Origin: CAZCTO01 sp964501725 | Lineage (GTDB): Bacteria > Bacillota > Clostridia > Saccharofermentanales > Saccharofermentanaceae | Direction of reading: 5' to 3' | Assembly: GCA_964501725.1 (NCBI GenBank) | Contig: CAZCTO010000024.1 | Span: forward strand, 1 to 30,037 | Length of the DNA stretch: 30,037 nucleotides | Part shown: positions 7,367-15,885 of the stretch, piece after piece | Position numbering within the stretch: position 1 is the stretch's first letter | How the letters are laid out: the number at the start of each line of letters is the position of its first letter | Notes under the pieces: generated by a model | Databases searched by the model: none | What the model was told of the DNA's origin: nothing | What the model saw: only the letters and a program-made list of their open reading frames with translations | Position numbers and translations under genes: made by a program

Positions 7367-8729
7367 GAGTCTTGCATTCATCCGCTATTCCGATTTGACC
7401 GCGCTTTGCGAGCGTCTTGAAAAAATGGAAGCCGAGGGATGGCGTCTTACGTCATTGCATCTTCTGGCGGAATATCGGCGATGTGAGCCGCGTAAGGTGC
7501 GTTATGCGGCGGAGTTGCTCGGCACCGCAAACATTATCGGAAATCAAATTACGCAAAAATCGCTTGATTATATCGATTTGTGCGAGCAGGCGGGCTGGTC
7601 GCTGGTCTCCCATTACGGACCACTCCACATTTTTCGCGCCGAAGACATAGGTGCGCCCGAGATCGTATCCGACCCCGTCGAGAAGCTGCACGCAGTCAAA
7701 CGGGCGTCACTGCGCATGTATCTGCCCCTGTGGATCATTGGAGTTTTTTACCTTTTATATCAGCTTTTCGTGTTCGGCGCCATAGAATCTCCTTCGATAT
7801 TAGCAACCACTCAGGGGTTTCTTTTGAGTTTGCTTTCACCGATTATTCTTATTGCGCTCGCCGGGATGTACTTAGTTGAGTTTCTGATATGGTACGCGAA
7901 GGCTAAACGTGCGGTTTCAGAAGGTTTGCCGATTCCATTTAATGACACGAAATCGGCAAATCGGGCAACGCTTCGCGAGCGAATCATCATTGGTCTTATC
8001 CTGGCAACTCCGTTTCTGCTTTACTTGCCCGACGCACTGCGGGGAGATTACGTAGCACTTATTTCGCCTTTTATGGGGCTGGCCTTCGTTGTGGCCCTTT
8101 TAGCGATCATTCATTTTTTCTATAAAAGGGATCGCTCGCCTGCCAAAACAATCCTTTCTGCCGTCATCTTCTCTACTTCTTTGGTAACTGTATTCGCGAT
8201 TCTTACGGTTGCTTTGATTGTCTTATTCGCAGACATTGGCAGAGATAAGACGCCTGTGGTTGAAATTAAAACCGATTCCCGCGGGAATTTTCTCCCGAGT
8301 CCGGACAGCATTCCTGTTACGCTCGCGGATGTGAATCCGGCGGCGGGGGAATGCGAGAATGAGGCAGACGGAGAAAGCTCGATTATAGCGGGTCTTTATA
8401 CCTACTCGTCCGGCTCCACCAAAGACGACAAGGACTATGGATATTTATCGTATGAGATTTATCACAGCCATTTCGACTTCCTGCTCCATTCCTATGTCCG
8501 CGATCTCGGGAAAAACGACCCGGATATTGAATATGTCCGGACGGAAATCGACGCGACACCCTGGGGCGCCAATGAGGCCTATATCGCAAGAGATGAGCGA
8601 TTTGGAGACACGGCCTACATCCTCATTTACGATGAAAACGTACTTTTTATAAAAACCTATGAACGATTCACGGACCCTGCCCTCATCGACAAGTACGCGG
8701 AGGTTTTCGGGGGGATTCTGGGGAACTAG
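7347..8729 (+). CDS. DUF2812 membrane protein (first copy)
   Basis: The ATG at 7347 lies inside the padR end and follows GGAGG by about 6 bases; an upstream start in the same frame lacks support. Of 460 residues, the first 110 or so form a soluble DUF2812 domain (MEAEGWRL, GWSLVSHYGPLHIFR). About five membrane helices follow (starting near MYLPLWIIGVFYLLYQLF and ending near residue 300). A C-terminal extracytoplasmic domain of about 150 residues includes GYLSYEIYHSHFDFLL and YILIYDENVLFI. DUF2812 proteins are encoded beside PadR regulators and are thought to act in the membrane with them, but the biochemical role is unknown. The paralog at 21753-23135 has exactly the same length. Confidence 0.88.
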   Translation: MSKETRKSLAFIRYSDLTALCERLEKMEAEGWRLTSLHLLAEYRRCEPRKVRYAAELLGTANIIGNQITQKSLDYIDLCEQAGWSLVSHYGPLHIFRAEDIGAPEIVSDPVEKLHAVKRASLRMYLPLWIIGVFYLLYQLFVFGAIESPSILATTQGFLLSLLSPIILIALAGMYLVEFLIWYAKAKRAVSEGLPIPFNDTKSANRATLRERIIIGLILATPFLLYLPDALRGDYVALISPFMGLAFVVALLAIIHFFYKRDRSPAKTILSAVIFSTSLVTVFAILTVALIVLFADIGRDKTPVVEIKTDSRGNFLPSPDSIPVTLADVNPAAGECENEADGESSIIAGLYTYSSGSTKDDKDYGYLSYEIYHSHFDFLLHSYVRDLGKNDPDIEYVRTEIDATPWGANEAYIARDERFGDTAYILIYDENVLFIKTYERFTDPALIDKYAEVFGGILGN

Positions 8730-8814
8730 GTGGTTCGCATGACTGAATAACAGCCACGTAAATCTACCTATCCACCGGATGAAGAAACGTCGGTTCACCG
8801 TCTCCCCCAGGCAT

Positions 8815-8850
8815 AAAAAAGGGCGATTCTTTCTGAAAGAACCGCCCCCT
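8815..8850 (-). terminator. Terminator of the DUF1266 gene
   Basis: On the minus strand GGGCGGTTCTTTC pairs with GAAAGAATCGCCC around a tiny loop and is followed by six T. It lies about 75 bases past the stop at 8925. On the plus strand the following bases (CCCTTGTG) give at best weak termination for the DUF2812 gene. Confidence 0.85.
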
Positions 8851-8924
8851 TGTGCGTTAAGTGGATAAAATAATGCCGATCCGATGGATTCAATCTTTGT
8901 TCAAATGCAGTTTTCGATTGGGAT

Positions 8925-9698
8925 TTATGCCTCATCCTTCCATGCAAAAGGGGTGCTCTTCCAACAATAATTGCATTTGTCTAATGTTTGCTTATACCTC
9001 TTCATATCTTTCGCCGAGTCAGCCCAGGAAAACGCAGCGCCGACATAGTAGCTGTATCCGAACTCTTCCCAGGAAGAGAATGTCGATTTCGACAGCGCGC
9101 CTGCCTCACGCAAATTTTTCAGGGCCTCTTCTTTGTTCAGCAATGTCTCGTTATAAGCGACTCGGGTTAAATATGCATATGTTCCATAGTCAAAAGCAAG
9201 GATACTGTTCTTTGTGAGCTTGGGATAAGTCTCTCTGACAATAGCCAGCTTATTCGCACTGCATTTTTCCCTGGTCGCGATATCTTGATCCGAGAGATTC
9301 GGATCTGCTTTGATCCAGTTGACATACTGGTCATACGTCTGGCAACGGTCACCTGCTTTGTATATACTCATGAGATTTTCGTAATCGTCACGGTTGGCAA
9401 TGCCCCAGCTTTTTTTGATTTGGCCGGAATTTCTCCCGGTATATGGCCATACTGCCAACGAATTAATTAAATTGCCGTTCAGCGCGCTCAAAAAACAGGA
9501 CAGCTTCACGCACCAGCGCTCGTATTTTGTGAGTGCGGGATTCGTTTTCATGCTTTTTTTGTATTTCAAAATACCCCATAAGATTCCAATCACACACACT
9601 ACAATCAGCCCGATGATATAAAACTTCATTTCATCCGACAGCCCGTTCAGCGTGTCACTAATCGCCGCACGCTTCGCAACATTTTTCATTTCAATCAT
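8925..9698 (-). CDS. DUF1266 domain protein, N-terminally membrane-anchored
   Basis: The ATG at 9698 has an AGGGAGA site 8 bases upstream. The 257-residue product has one membrane helix at about residues 25-45 (KFYIIGLIVVCVIGILWGIL) and then a cytoplasmic-looking alpha-helical domain. The motifs KKSWGI, AFDYGTYAYLTRVAYNE and SWEEFGYSYYVGAAFSW match my recollection of DUF1266 (the YbeR/YbeU type). No catalytic residues are evident. In other bacteria DUF1266 proteins are often found near toxin-immunity loci, but no toxin is seen here. The gene has its own promoter and a strong terminator, so it is probably monocistronic, with possible read-through from the upstream pigment operon. Confidence 0.8.
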   Translation of the reverse strand: MIEMKNVAKRAAISDTLNGLSDEMKFYIIGLIVVCVIGILWGILKYKKSMKTNPALTKYERWCVKLSCFLSALNGNLINSLAVWPYTGRNSGQIKKSWGIANRDDYENLMSIYKAGDRCQTYDQYVNWIKADPNLSDQDIATREKCSANKLAIVRETYPKLTKNSILAFDYGTYAYLTRVAYNETLLNKEEALKNLREAGALSKSTFSSWEEFGYSYYVGAAFSWADSAKDMKRYKQTLDKCNYCWKSTPFAWKDEA

Positions 9699-9786
9699 TT
9701 CTTAAATCTCCCTGCTTCTTATTCGCTTATTGGAATTAAGACTCGCATGAAGCGCGCCTTATCTAAAATTAATCAGACATTTTGAT

Positions 9787-9815
9787 AGTATACTATTTGT
9801 TCGTTCATATTGCAA
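9787..9815 (-). promoter_or_regulatory. Promoter of the DUF1266 gene
   Basis: On the minus strand -35 TTGCAA (9810-9815), a 17-base spacer and -10 TATACT (9787-9792) lie about 90 bases upstream of the start. The -35 begins just after the stop codon of the VanZ-like gene. Confidence 0.75.
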
Positions 9816-9820
9816 TCTTG

Positions 9821-10486
9821 TTAATACGATGATGTTTTAGCCTCTTCTGATGCTTCAGAACTCTTCGCCGAAATGCTCTCCCGGAAAGCCTTTTTCAAGA
9901 AGAAAAGCCCCAAAAAGAAGCCGGCGGAATAAAGCACAATATCTCCGAGCGAAAAGAACCCCGTAGACAGAAGAAGTTGCAGCAGCTCAATGCCAAAGAA
10001 TAAAATCAGCGCAACGCGGAAGCGCGGCTTCATACCATTACGAGACATCAGGACAGGAAGCGGGATAAATAGTACCAGGTTAATAACAGCAATGACGATA
10101 CTGTCCCGATCCGCAAGAAAGTCGGCGATGAAACTGAGCGGATTTAGTTCTACGTGATTCAATATTTGCCGGACTTCAAAATCGTCGGGAAATGCTCTGA
10201 TTTCGTACCGGAAAACCAGTCCGACCAACAAAACGGCAAAATAGATAATCAGCGCAATCAGCAATTCTGCCCGTGTCCAGCATTTTCCCCGGAAAAAGAG
10301 GAGCTGGAGGATAATATAGAACACCAGCACCTGACCGATCAGGATAATAATCGCCCGAAGAAAACCCGGGCCGACCCAGTTTATCGCATAAGTGGATGTA
10401 AGAAAATTATTGAAGAAAATACCCAGTACCATAGCCGGAATCAAACTGATCAGCTTTATGAAAAGCTGCTTTGGGGTTAACTTCAT
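9821..10486 (-). CDS. VanZ-like membrane protein, last gene of the carotenoid-type operon
   Basis: ATG at 10486 follows AAGGAGAT by a short spacer. The 221-residue protein has about five or six membrane helices. The segment ELNPLSFI, then INLVLFIPLPVLMS, then FFGIELLQLLL, then LGDIVLYSAGFFLGLFF follows the VanZ-like domain order. The usual polar residues of the penultimate helix are partly replaced. VanZ-like proteins sit in the membrane; the namesake gives low teicoplanin resistance, and others are found in envelope operons. It starts 26 bases after the acyltransferase gene with no promoter between, so it belongs to the same transcript. A role with the glycolipid or pigment product is inferred only from position. 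Confidence 0.8.
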   Translation of the reverse strand: MKLTPKQLFIKLISLIPAMVLGIFFNNFLTSTYAINWVGPGFLRAIIILIGQVLVFYIILQLLFFRGKCWTRAELLIALIIYFAVLLVGLVFRYEIRAFPDDFEVRQILNHVELNPLSFIADFLADRDSIVIAVINLVLFIPLPVLMSRNGMKPRFRVALILFFGIELLQLLLSTGFFSLGDIVLYSAGFFLGLFFLKKAFRESISAKSSEASEEAKTSSY

Positions 10487-10512
10487 TGATATCTCCTTGC
10501 CGAAAGTGATTT

Positions 10513-11019
10513 TCAGATCTTATTTATTTCACGTTCCGAAATCTTTCGGATCAATTTCTGAACACGCGGGCGATTATAGCGCTGAACGATTATACACGGT
10601 ATATTCACGATGAGCGCATATAAAAGCATCATCCAAATGACCGGCATCGGCGTGAAAAAGCCGAAGAGCCAGAACGGCAGAATGGCCAGCCAGTGCGTTA
10701 ACTCGGCCCGCGCAGATTCAATCAGGAAACGATCCAGACTATCTTTCGAAAAGCTCTCCAGTTTCTTTTTGCTGAATGCCTTTTTGTTCCAAATCAAGCC
10801 TCCGTCGGGAAGGCGACCCTTCCAACGACTGACGCGGAAAATTTGCTCATACAGACGTCCTTCCTTTTCGAACCGATGTGCACGATAAAAATACAAGCCG
10901 GGCGAATAGCAGCGATCCGGCAGTTTCAAGCAAAGAAGCGAGACGCCGATCTGAAGTGCCGGCCATATGGTGAAACAAAGGAGGATTGAGATCCATCCCG
11001 GGAGAACAATCAGTTGCAT
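10513..11019 (-). CDS. crtO: CrtO-like glycosyl-carotenoid acyltransferase
   Basis: ATG at 11019 has AAGGAGGA just upstream and overlaps the glycosyltransferase gene by 10 bases. The 168-residue product is close to the 165 or so residues of staphylococcal CrtO. It shares its landmarks: LPDRCYSPGLYFYRAHRFEKEG, then RVSRWKGRLPDGG, then ESARAELTHWLAILPFWLF, and YALIVNIPCIIVQRYNRPR near the C-terminus, with two or three membrane helices. In Staphylococcus aureus CrtO attaches a fatty acid to the glucose of glycosyl-4,4'-diaponeurosporenoate, the last step of staphyloxanthin synthesis. Here the adjacent CrtQ-like gene would supply the glycosylated substrate. The exact substrate is not proven. Confidence 0.88.
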   Translation of the reverse strand: MQLIVLPGWISILLCFTIWPALQIGVSLLCLKLPDRCYSPGLYFYRAHRFEKEGRLYEQIFRVSRWKGRLPDGGLIWNKKAFSKKKLESFSKDSLDRFLIESARAELTHWLAILPFWLFGFFTPMPVIWMMLLYALIVNIPCIIVQRYNRPRVQKLIRKISEREINKI

Positions 11020-12128
11020 TTATCCTCCTTCGCCCGAATGGACCTTCCCTTCCACTTAACTTCCCGTCTGAATAGCTTTTTATATGTCGAAACCGCAAAC
11101 ACACACAGCAAAACCGTCATCAATATCGGATAAAATAGCGATGCCCAGACATGGAATCGTCCGACCCGGCGGGTCAGGGTAAGAAGAAGAATGACCCAGA
11201 CAACATACAGTGCGGCGTACAGCAGTAATAATTTTTCACTGCTTTGAATGGCATATTTGATAATCTGAACCGGTACGGACAAAAGCGAAGTAATCCATAA
11301 GAAAACCATCGCAAACAGCGGGAGGGGCGTTTTTGTCGCGCCCGTTGCCATGTTCTTGATCCATCCTTCCAGAAGGCTTTTCAGCCCGCCGCCATACATC
11401 CGATAAGATACTTCAGGGGTCCCGACATATAGCGCGAACGTCTCCCCTTCTTTCTTGATTTGCGCGCCAAGCGCCATATCGTCGACGATGCTTGATCTGA
11501 TGCGTTCATGACCGCCGGCCTTCTGATAGACGGACCGCGGGATCAAAATGACGGGCCCGTAAAGACCGATTTTTTGCGGCTTGGGCAGCGCCGTTCCGTT
11601 GGCGGCAACCTGGACCAGATTAAATATCATTGAAAACTGCTCATACATCCGGAGGGTCTTGTGATAAGGCTGAACGGAAACCGTACAGCCGTCTTTCTTG
11701 TATGCCGAGAGAAGCCCGGCAATCCCGTCCTGCCCCAGCCTCACATCGGCATCCAGAAAAAGCAGGAGTTCCCCGCCGGCCGCATTCGCGCCGCTCTGAC
11801 AAGCCCAGGATTTCCCGATCCATCCCTCGGGGCGGTTACTCAAGCGTATTAATCGGGCACCGAAGTTCAACGCGATTTGGGCTGTTGAGTCTTCCGATTC
11901 GTCATCGACGCAAATGATTTCATGTAACGGTAGGGTCTGCTCTTGCAGATCCTTTAAAAGAAGCGGCAGACTGCGCTCCTCGTTGCGCGCGGGGATAATC
12001 ACCGAGATCGTCGGCGTTTCCGATAGTATCTTTTCGCCTTTAGGCAAGATCGGGATGCGGTAAAACAGAACTGCCGTGAACAAAAGCCCTGCAAATACAA
12101 TGCCCAGTTCAACACACAAACCAATCAT
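11010..12128 (-). CDS. crtQ: CrtQ-like family 2 glycosyltransferase
   Basis: ATG at 12128 overlaps the upstream FAD enzyme by ATGA. The 372-residue protein has an N-terminal membrane helix and a GT-A catalytic domain: ISVIIPARNEE, VDDESEDST (nucleotide-binding Asp), LLFLDADV (DxD-type metal site), SVQPYH, then FSMIFNLVQVA and EGWIKNMATGA. Three membrane helices follow, and RRVGRFHV lies near the end. Length and the PYH, FNL, EGW and ATGA landmarks agree with staphylococcal CrtQ, which glucosylates 4,4'-diaponeurosporenoate. It sits between FAD oxidoreductases and a CrtO-like acyltransferase, so the product is likely a glycosylated isoprenoid. Confidence 0.88.
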   Translation of the reverse strand: MIGLCVELGIVFAGLLFTAVLFYRIPILPKGEKILSETPTISVIIPARNEERSLPLLLKDLQEQTLPLHEIICVDDESEDSTAQIALNFGARLIRLSNRPEGWIGKSWACQSGANAAGGELLLFLDADVRLGQDGIAGLLSAYKKDGCTVSVQPYHKTLRMYEQFSMIFNLVQVAANGTALPKPQKIGLYGPVILIPRSVYQKAGGHERIRSSIVDDMALGAQIKKEGETFALYVGTPEVSYRMYGGGLKSLLEGWIKNMATGATKTPLPLFAMVFLWITSLLSVPVQIIKYAIQSSEKLLLLYAALYVVWVILLLTLTRRVGRFHVWASLFYPILMTVLLCVFAVSTYKKLFRREVKWKGRSIRAKEDKCN

Positions 12129-13702
12129 TTCCGGTTCCCTTTCAACTTCTTATGTACGGCATCCGCCGCGAGCTTTCCGGTTAGAATCGATACCGGAAGA
12201 CCGGACGGACTGAATGTCCATTGCCCGCATTGAAAAACATCCTTAATGGGCGTTACAACCGATCCTGTGATCTTTCTGAAGCGGTTTTCCGCCGGCATTT
12301 CGGCATTCGAGAAAGCCCAGCCGGTGATGGCACCGTGTGCATTTCCGGTCTCCTTCTCGATCGAAAGCGGCGTAGCACATATCGCAAATTCGATTTTCTC
12401 CGATATCCCCGAAAAAATGGTGTCCTCCAATATCGACAATATTTTGCGGATCGAATATTCTTTAAATTTATCGTAACCGCCGGCGTCGGACAGATGTTTC
12501 ACCAATCGGTAATCCATGAGCGTGCTGATGATGACGCCGGTTTTTGCTTCGGGTGAAAGCGAGGGGTCTCGCAGTGACGGGCAGGAAATTTCATAGGTCG
12601 TTCGCTCATAATACTTTTCAAGCCAATCATAAAGACGTTCCTCCGCTGGGGATGCATCCGTCCAATCCGAAAGAGATGACAGGCCTTTTGTGACCGGTGT
12701 GTAAAAAGCGTGCGCTCCGCAGTTTCTCCCGAAATAATCTTTGTCCAAATCGACGCCTATAAACAACGTCAGTATGGAATCCCCGCCGATCCCCTTGTCC
12801 GCGCGCTTCCGCTGTACTTCCGTTGCCGGTGTGAAAGCGCCGCGCATGCTCGAGTAGAGTGTTTTTTGATCCGCTGCCCAGATCAGTTTCTTGTATGAGT
12901 AGGTGTCACCGCCTGCGATCCCGATCTGATTATTCCCGGTATCCAACATTGTCACTTGCGTATTCGTCATGATTTGTCCGCCGCCGCGGAGGATATAATT
13001 CGATACGATCTCAGCCAACGAACCGGTGCCGCCCTTAGGGTACATGTAATCCAAATACAGCCCGAAATAACTCAGCGCAAAGAACGTGGGCGTTTCCTTG
13101 AAAAAGTGCTGTACGATCATATCGATGAGCTCCCGGTTGCTCGAAAAGCGCTTCAGATATTCGGTGACCGGCTCACTGAGGCGACCGGCTTTCCGGATAT
13201 TGATCTGATACTTGAATAACCACGGGAGGAGCGTTTTCATCAGGTACTCCCGATCTTGCATATTATCCATGAATAGCGGATTATCGATGCCGTAAAGCAC
13301 GTCCATGTAGTTCATCACTTTGCGGATTTCTTCTTTAATTTGAGCAATATCCGATGCGTTATCCGGAAAAATGCCGGTCAACATGTCCGCATATTTCTCG
13401 AGGCTCTCACGGTCGCCCAACCGTGTCCATCTATCTTCAATACCGATGGATACCGGATTCCGGACCAAATCCATTTGAATCCCCAGGCTTTTCAGCATCG
13501 GAAGCACAATGCCCGAATTCTCAAATGCCCGGATCCCCGCATCAAAAGCGTAGCCCTGATGCCAAAATGTGTTAACCAGACCGCCGGTCTTATGTGATTT
13601 TTCGATAAGCAATGTACGATATCCGTTTCTGCATGAATATGCGGCGGCGGTCAGCCCCGCCAGCCCTCCGCCGACTACGATGACGTCGAATTCCGCGCTC
13701 AT
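12125..13702 (-). CDS. CrtN/CrtP-like FAD-dependent carotenoid oxidoreductase
   Basis: ATG at 13702 overlaps the preceding stop by 4 bases. The 525-residue protein starts with the dinucleotide-binding motif VVGGGLAGLTAA, then GGLVNTF and GYAFDAGIRAFE. It ends with CGQWTFSPSGLPVSILTGK, the C-terminal FAD motif of the phytoene desaturase/CrtI superfamily. These enzymes desaturate, oxidise, isomerise or saturate isoprenoid chains. In the staphyloxanthin pathway two such proteins act: CrtN (desaturase) and CrtP (terminal oxidase). The sequence alone does not tell which step this one performs, and it is somewhat longer than the roughly 500-residue staphylococcal enzymes. Tight overlap with the crtQ-like gene points to a joint pathway. 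Confidence 0.85.
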   Translation of the reverse strand: MSAEFDVIVVGGGLAGLTAAAYSCRNGYRTLLIEKSHKTGGLVNTFWHQGYAFDAGIRAFENSGIVLPMLKSLGIQMDLVRNPVSIGIEDRWTRLGDRESLEKYADMLTGIFPDNASDIAQIKEEIRKVMNYMDVLYGIDNPLFMDNMQDREYLMKTLLPWLFKYQINIRKAGRLSEPVTEYLKRFSSNRELIDMIVQHFFKETPTFFALSYFGLYLDYMYPKGGTGSLAEIVSNYILRGGGQIMTNTQVTMLDTGNNQIGIAGGDTYSYKKLIWAADQKTLYSSMRGAFTPATEVQRKRADKGIGGDSILTLFIGVDLDKDYFGRNCGAHAFYTPVTKGLSSLSDWTDASPAEERLYDWLEKYYERTTYEISCPSLRDPSLSPEAKTGVIISTLMDYRLVKHLSDAGGYDKFKEYSIRKILSILEDTIFSGISEKIEFAICATPLSIEKETGNAHGAITGWAFSNAEMPAENRFRKITGSVVTPIKDVFQCGQWTFSPSGLPVSILTGKLAADAVHKKLKGNRK

Positions 13703-15537
13703 ACGTGCACCTCGTTTAAATAATTGACCACCGCGGAAATTTCGACCGGAGCATTCTCTTCGAGCGCACAGATGCAGTCCTTCTCAAATTGCTGAAGCGC
13801 TTCGCTGCTCACCGGATTTTTGAGCCAGCATTTCCGGGCTCCTTTGATGTTTCCGACCACCACACGCCGCATAATCCCGCGGACATCCACATCCGGGGTG
13901 CAGGTCGGATTCTCGCAGAACCGGCAACGCTTTGCATTTCGCATGATTTCGCGGGCGGCTTCATCGTAACCTTCGAATAACCTGTCCTCGGTAAAAGGCT
14001 TCTCCACCATCCGGACGTAATTCTTGCTGTTCTTCTGATATATAAACGGCTCTTTACCGAGCTTTTTGAGCACGGCATTGGCTGCCGAGAGCCCCGAAGT
14101 GGTTACCGTAGGCGTGCCCGTGCCCATGACCGTGGACTCGCCGCAGCAGAAGAAATTGTCCCACTTCGTCCGCGTATGCAACCGGCGGAACATGTGCTGA
14201 CCGAGCATTTGCTTCGGACCGGCAACCGCGCCGCCGTTTTTGAGCGTGTAGCGCTCGATGGTTTTCGGGGTGGCCACCTCGGCAAAACGGACTGCCTCTG
14301 AAAAACCGGGAAAGCGCTTCTCAAGAACACCGATCAGGCGTTGCTGCTCGGCTATTTTTCTTGCCTTGTATTCGTCCTTATCGGACAGATCCCAGTTCTC
14401 GAATGTCGGCCCGATCGCGACGACCGTATGCTCGTCTTCGCCGCAGAGTGTCTTATCATCGATACTGAGGATGTAAGCGGTGACCTCGCTCTCGTCGAGC
14501 CGGTCGGGGTTCCCCACAAGCATTTCGACAGCGGCGGTCTCCTCCGGAATGACGCTTTTATCCACCACCGCGTAAAGCACGACACTCGGGTATGTAGGCA
14601 CCTGTTTTGCGGCCCATTCCCGCTGCTTTCGGGTTGTGTGGGAAGGATCAATCAATTTGCCGAAAAGATTCCACACGGTGCCGGAATAGATGATGTCCGG
14701 CGCGAAAATCTTTCGGCCGTCATCCAGCAAAACGCCTGAAGGTTTGCCGTTTTCGAAAAGAATCGACACCACTTCTCTTTGAGAAAACATCTCACCGTCA
14801 TGCTCTTCAATCACTTTTTCCAGTTTGCCCGGAACAAAGAGGGTCGATCCGGCCGGATAGTAGCTGCCGCCGACATGATTGTCCACAAACATGACCGAGG
14901 CAAGAACCGCGGGCGCCTCTTCCAGCGTTGCATAGCAATAGGTCGACGTCAGCTTATCGAAAAACTTGAATATCTCCGGATCGGTAAAGTATTTGCCCAG
15001 AAGTTTCCGGGCGCTTTTGCTCAGGAAGCCCAGAAATCTCGCATATGAAATCGGGTGTCTTCGCATGCTTTTGACAGCTGTTTTGGGATCGGTTTCGTCT
15101 GCGGTGTTATACGCGGGTTCTTCCACCATCACATGCTCATACATTCGGAGCATGTCCCGATAGAAACGCCGGATGTTATCTTTTTCGCCCGGAAATACTT
15201 CCGCAAGCTCTTCGGCAAACTTCTCGATATCCGCCCAGAATTTAATTCTTTTCCCTTTGAAATTAACGCAATATAAAAGGTCATGACGCACCATATCGAT
15301 GGGCTCTTCCAGACAGTTAAAAACAAACCGATGCGCATTAAATCCGGCTTCGCCGAATCCGTACAGCATCGCGGATCCCTGATCAAACGTCACATTGCCC
15401 CTTCGAAAAGCGCCGCACGAACCGCCCGGCTGATATCCCTTATCGATCACGGCGACTTTCAGATTCCGTTTCGCAAGCAGACTGCCGGCGGTCAGCCCTG
15501 AAAGTCCCCCGCCAATGATAATTGCATCGTAATTCAT
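13699..15537 (-). CDS. CrtI-superfamily FAD oxidoreductase with a cysteine-rich C-terminal extension
   Basis: I place the start at the ATG at 15537 (MNYDAIIIGGGLSGLTAG), about 10 bases after AAGGA. The frame continues 26 codons upstream without homology-like sequence. The 612-residue protein has the FAD fold (GGGLSGLTAG, GGSCGAFRRG, FDQGSAMLYG) and the end motif CCGESTVMGTGTPTVTTSG. After about residue 525 an extension carries cysteines at about 538, 541, 546, 570, 588 and 590. Its CRFCENPTC and VVVGNIKGARK recall the N-terminal iron-sulfur domain of glutamate synthase small subunit and dihydropyrimidine dehydrogenase, but with a cysteine missing. An electron-transfer role is inferred. It is the first gene of the operon, and ATGA overlap joins it to the next FAD enzyme. 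Desaturase, saturase or isomerase activity are all possible. Confidence 0.85.
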   Translation of the reverse strand: MNYDAIIIGGGLSGLTAGSLLAKRNLKVAVIDKGYQPGGSCGAFRRGNVTFDQGSAMLYGFGEAGFNAHRFVFNCLEEPIDMVRHDLLYCVNFKGKRIKFWADIEKFAEELAEVFPGEKDNIRRFYRDMLRMYEHVMVEEPAYNTADETDPKTAVKSMRRHPISYARFLGFLSKSARKLLGKYFTDPEIFKFFDKLTSTYCYATLEEAPAVLASVMFVDNHVGGSYYPAGSTLFVPGKLEKVIEEHDGEMFSQREVVSILFENGKPSGVLLDDGRKIFAPDIIYSGTVWNLFGKLIDPSHTTRKQREWAAKQVPTYPSVVLYAVVDKSVIPEETAAVEMLVGNPDRLDESEVTAYILSIDDKTLCGEDEHTVVAIGPTFENWDLSDKDEYKARKIAEQQRLIGVLEKRFPGFSEAVRFAEVATPKTIERYTLKNGGAVAGPKQMLGQHMFRRLHTRTKWDNFFCCGESTVMGTGTPTVTTSGLSAANAVLKKLGKEPFIYQKNSKNYVRMVEKPFTEDRLFEGYDEAAREIMRNAKRCRFCENPTCTPDVDVRGIMRRVVVGNIKGARKCWLKNPVSSEALQQFEKDCICALEENAPVEISAVVNYLNEVHV

Positions 15538-15623
15538 CTTGTGTCCGTCCTTTTCGATGACTCGATTTCGCATTGATTGATAAACGGATTGATTCATTTC
15601 ACGGGCGTGTGTCAATTGTCAAT

Positions 15624-15654
15624 ATTGTACCATTACCGCCCTGTTTTCAGTCAA
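15624..15654 (-). promoter_or_regulatory. Promoter of the carotenoid-type operon
   Basis: On the minus strand an extended -10 TGGTACAAT (hexamer at 15624-15629) is preceded at 19 bases by TTGACT (15649-15654). Transcription would start near 15617, giving a leader of about 80 bases before the ATG at 15537. Long spacing is offset by the TG extension. Confidence 0.6.
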
Positions 15655-15718
15655 TAATGATCCCTTTCTTTTCATCGGCAAGCGAATAGATTTGTCTGAT
15701 CAAATTATCTTCTAAAGA

Positions 15719-15727
15719 TGATATAAT
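15719..15727 (+). promoter_or_regulatory. Extended -10 promoter of the c-di-GMP enzyme gene
   Basis: TGATATAAT matches an extended -10 (hexamer 15722-15727); no good -35 is seen. Transcription from about 15734 would give a leader of about 150 bases. It begins with a stem CCGGCCG/CGGCCGG (15735-15768). The divergent pigment operon promoter lies about 65 bases away. Confidence 0.6.
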
Positions 15728-15846
15728 AAAATAACCGGCCGGGGCTTTATCTGTCTCTTAGCGGCCGGATATCAGACTCAATCCTGTTTCACATAAGCTG
15801 CCGATTTTTCTGATTTGCCGGACATACGCTTTTTATCGCAACAATA

Positions 15847-15882
15847 GTAACGAAGTTACGGGTTTCTCGAAGGAAGGTAACT
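15847..15882 (+). promoter_or_regulatory. Possible translation switch before the c-di-GMP enzyme start
   Basis: Segment GTTAC (15855-15859) can pair with GTAAC just upstream (15847-15851, 3-base loop). As AGTTAC (15854-15859) it can instead pair with GTAACT downstream (15877-15882). The second pairing places the ribosome-binding site AAGGAAGG (15870-15877) in a hairpin directly before the ATG at 15886. The two folds exclude each other. Stems are short and no known riboswitch motif was recognised, so this is tentative. Confidence 0.35.
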
Positions 15883-15885
15883 TTT

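Noticed and set aside
8815..8850. Terminator for the plus-strand DUF2812 gene
   Set aside because: The stem is shared, but the plus-strand side lacks a U-run; the six T are on the minus-strand side, so it is assigned to the DUF1266 gene.
15734..15885. GEMM c-di-GMP riboswitch upstream of the c-di-GMP enzyme
   Set aside because: The conserved GEMM tetraloop, receptor and purine-rich core were not found; only simple hairpins are present.
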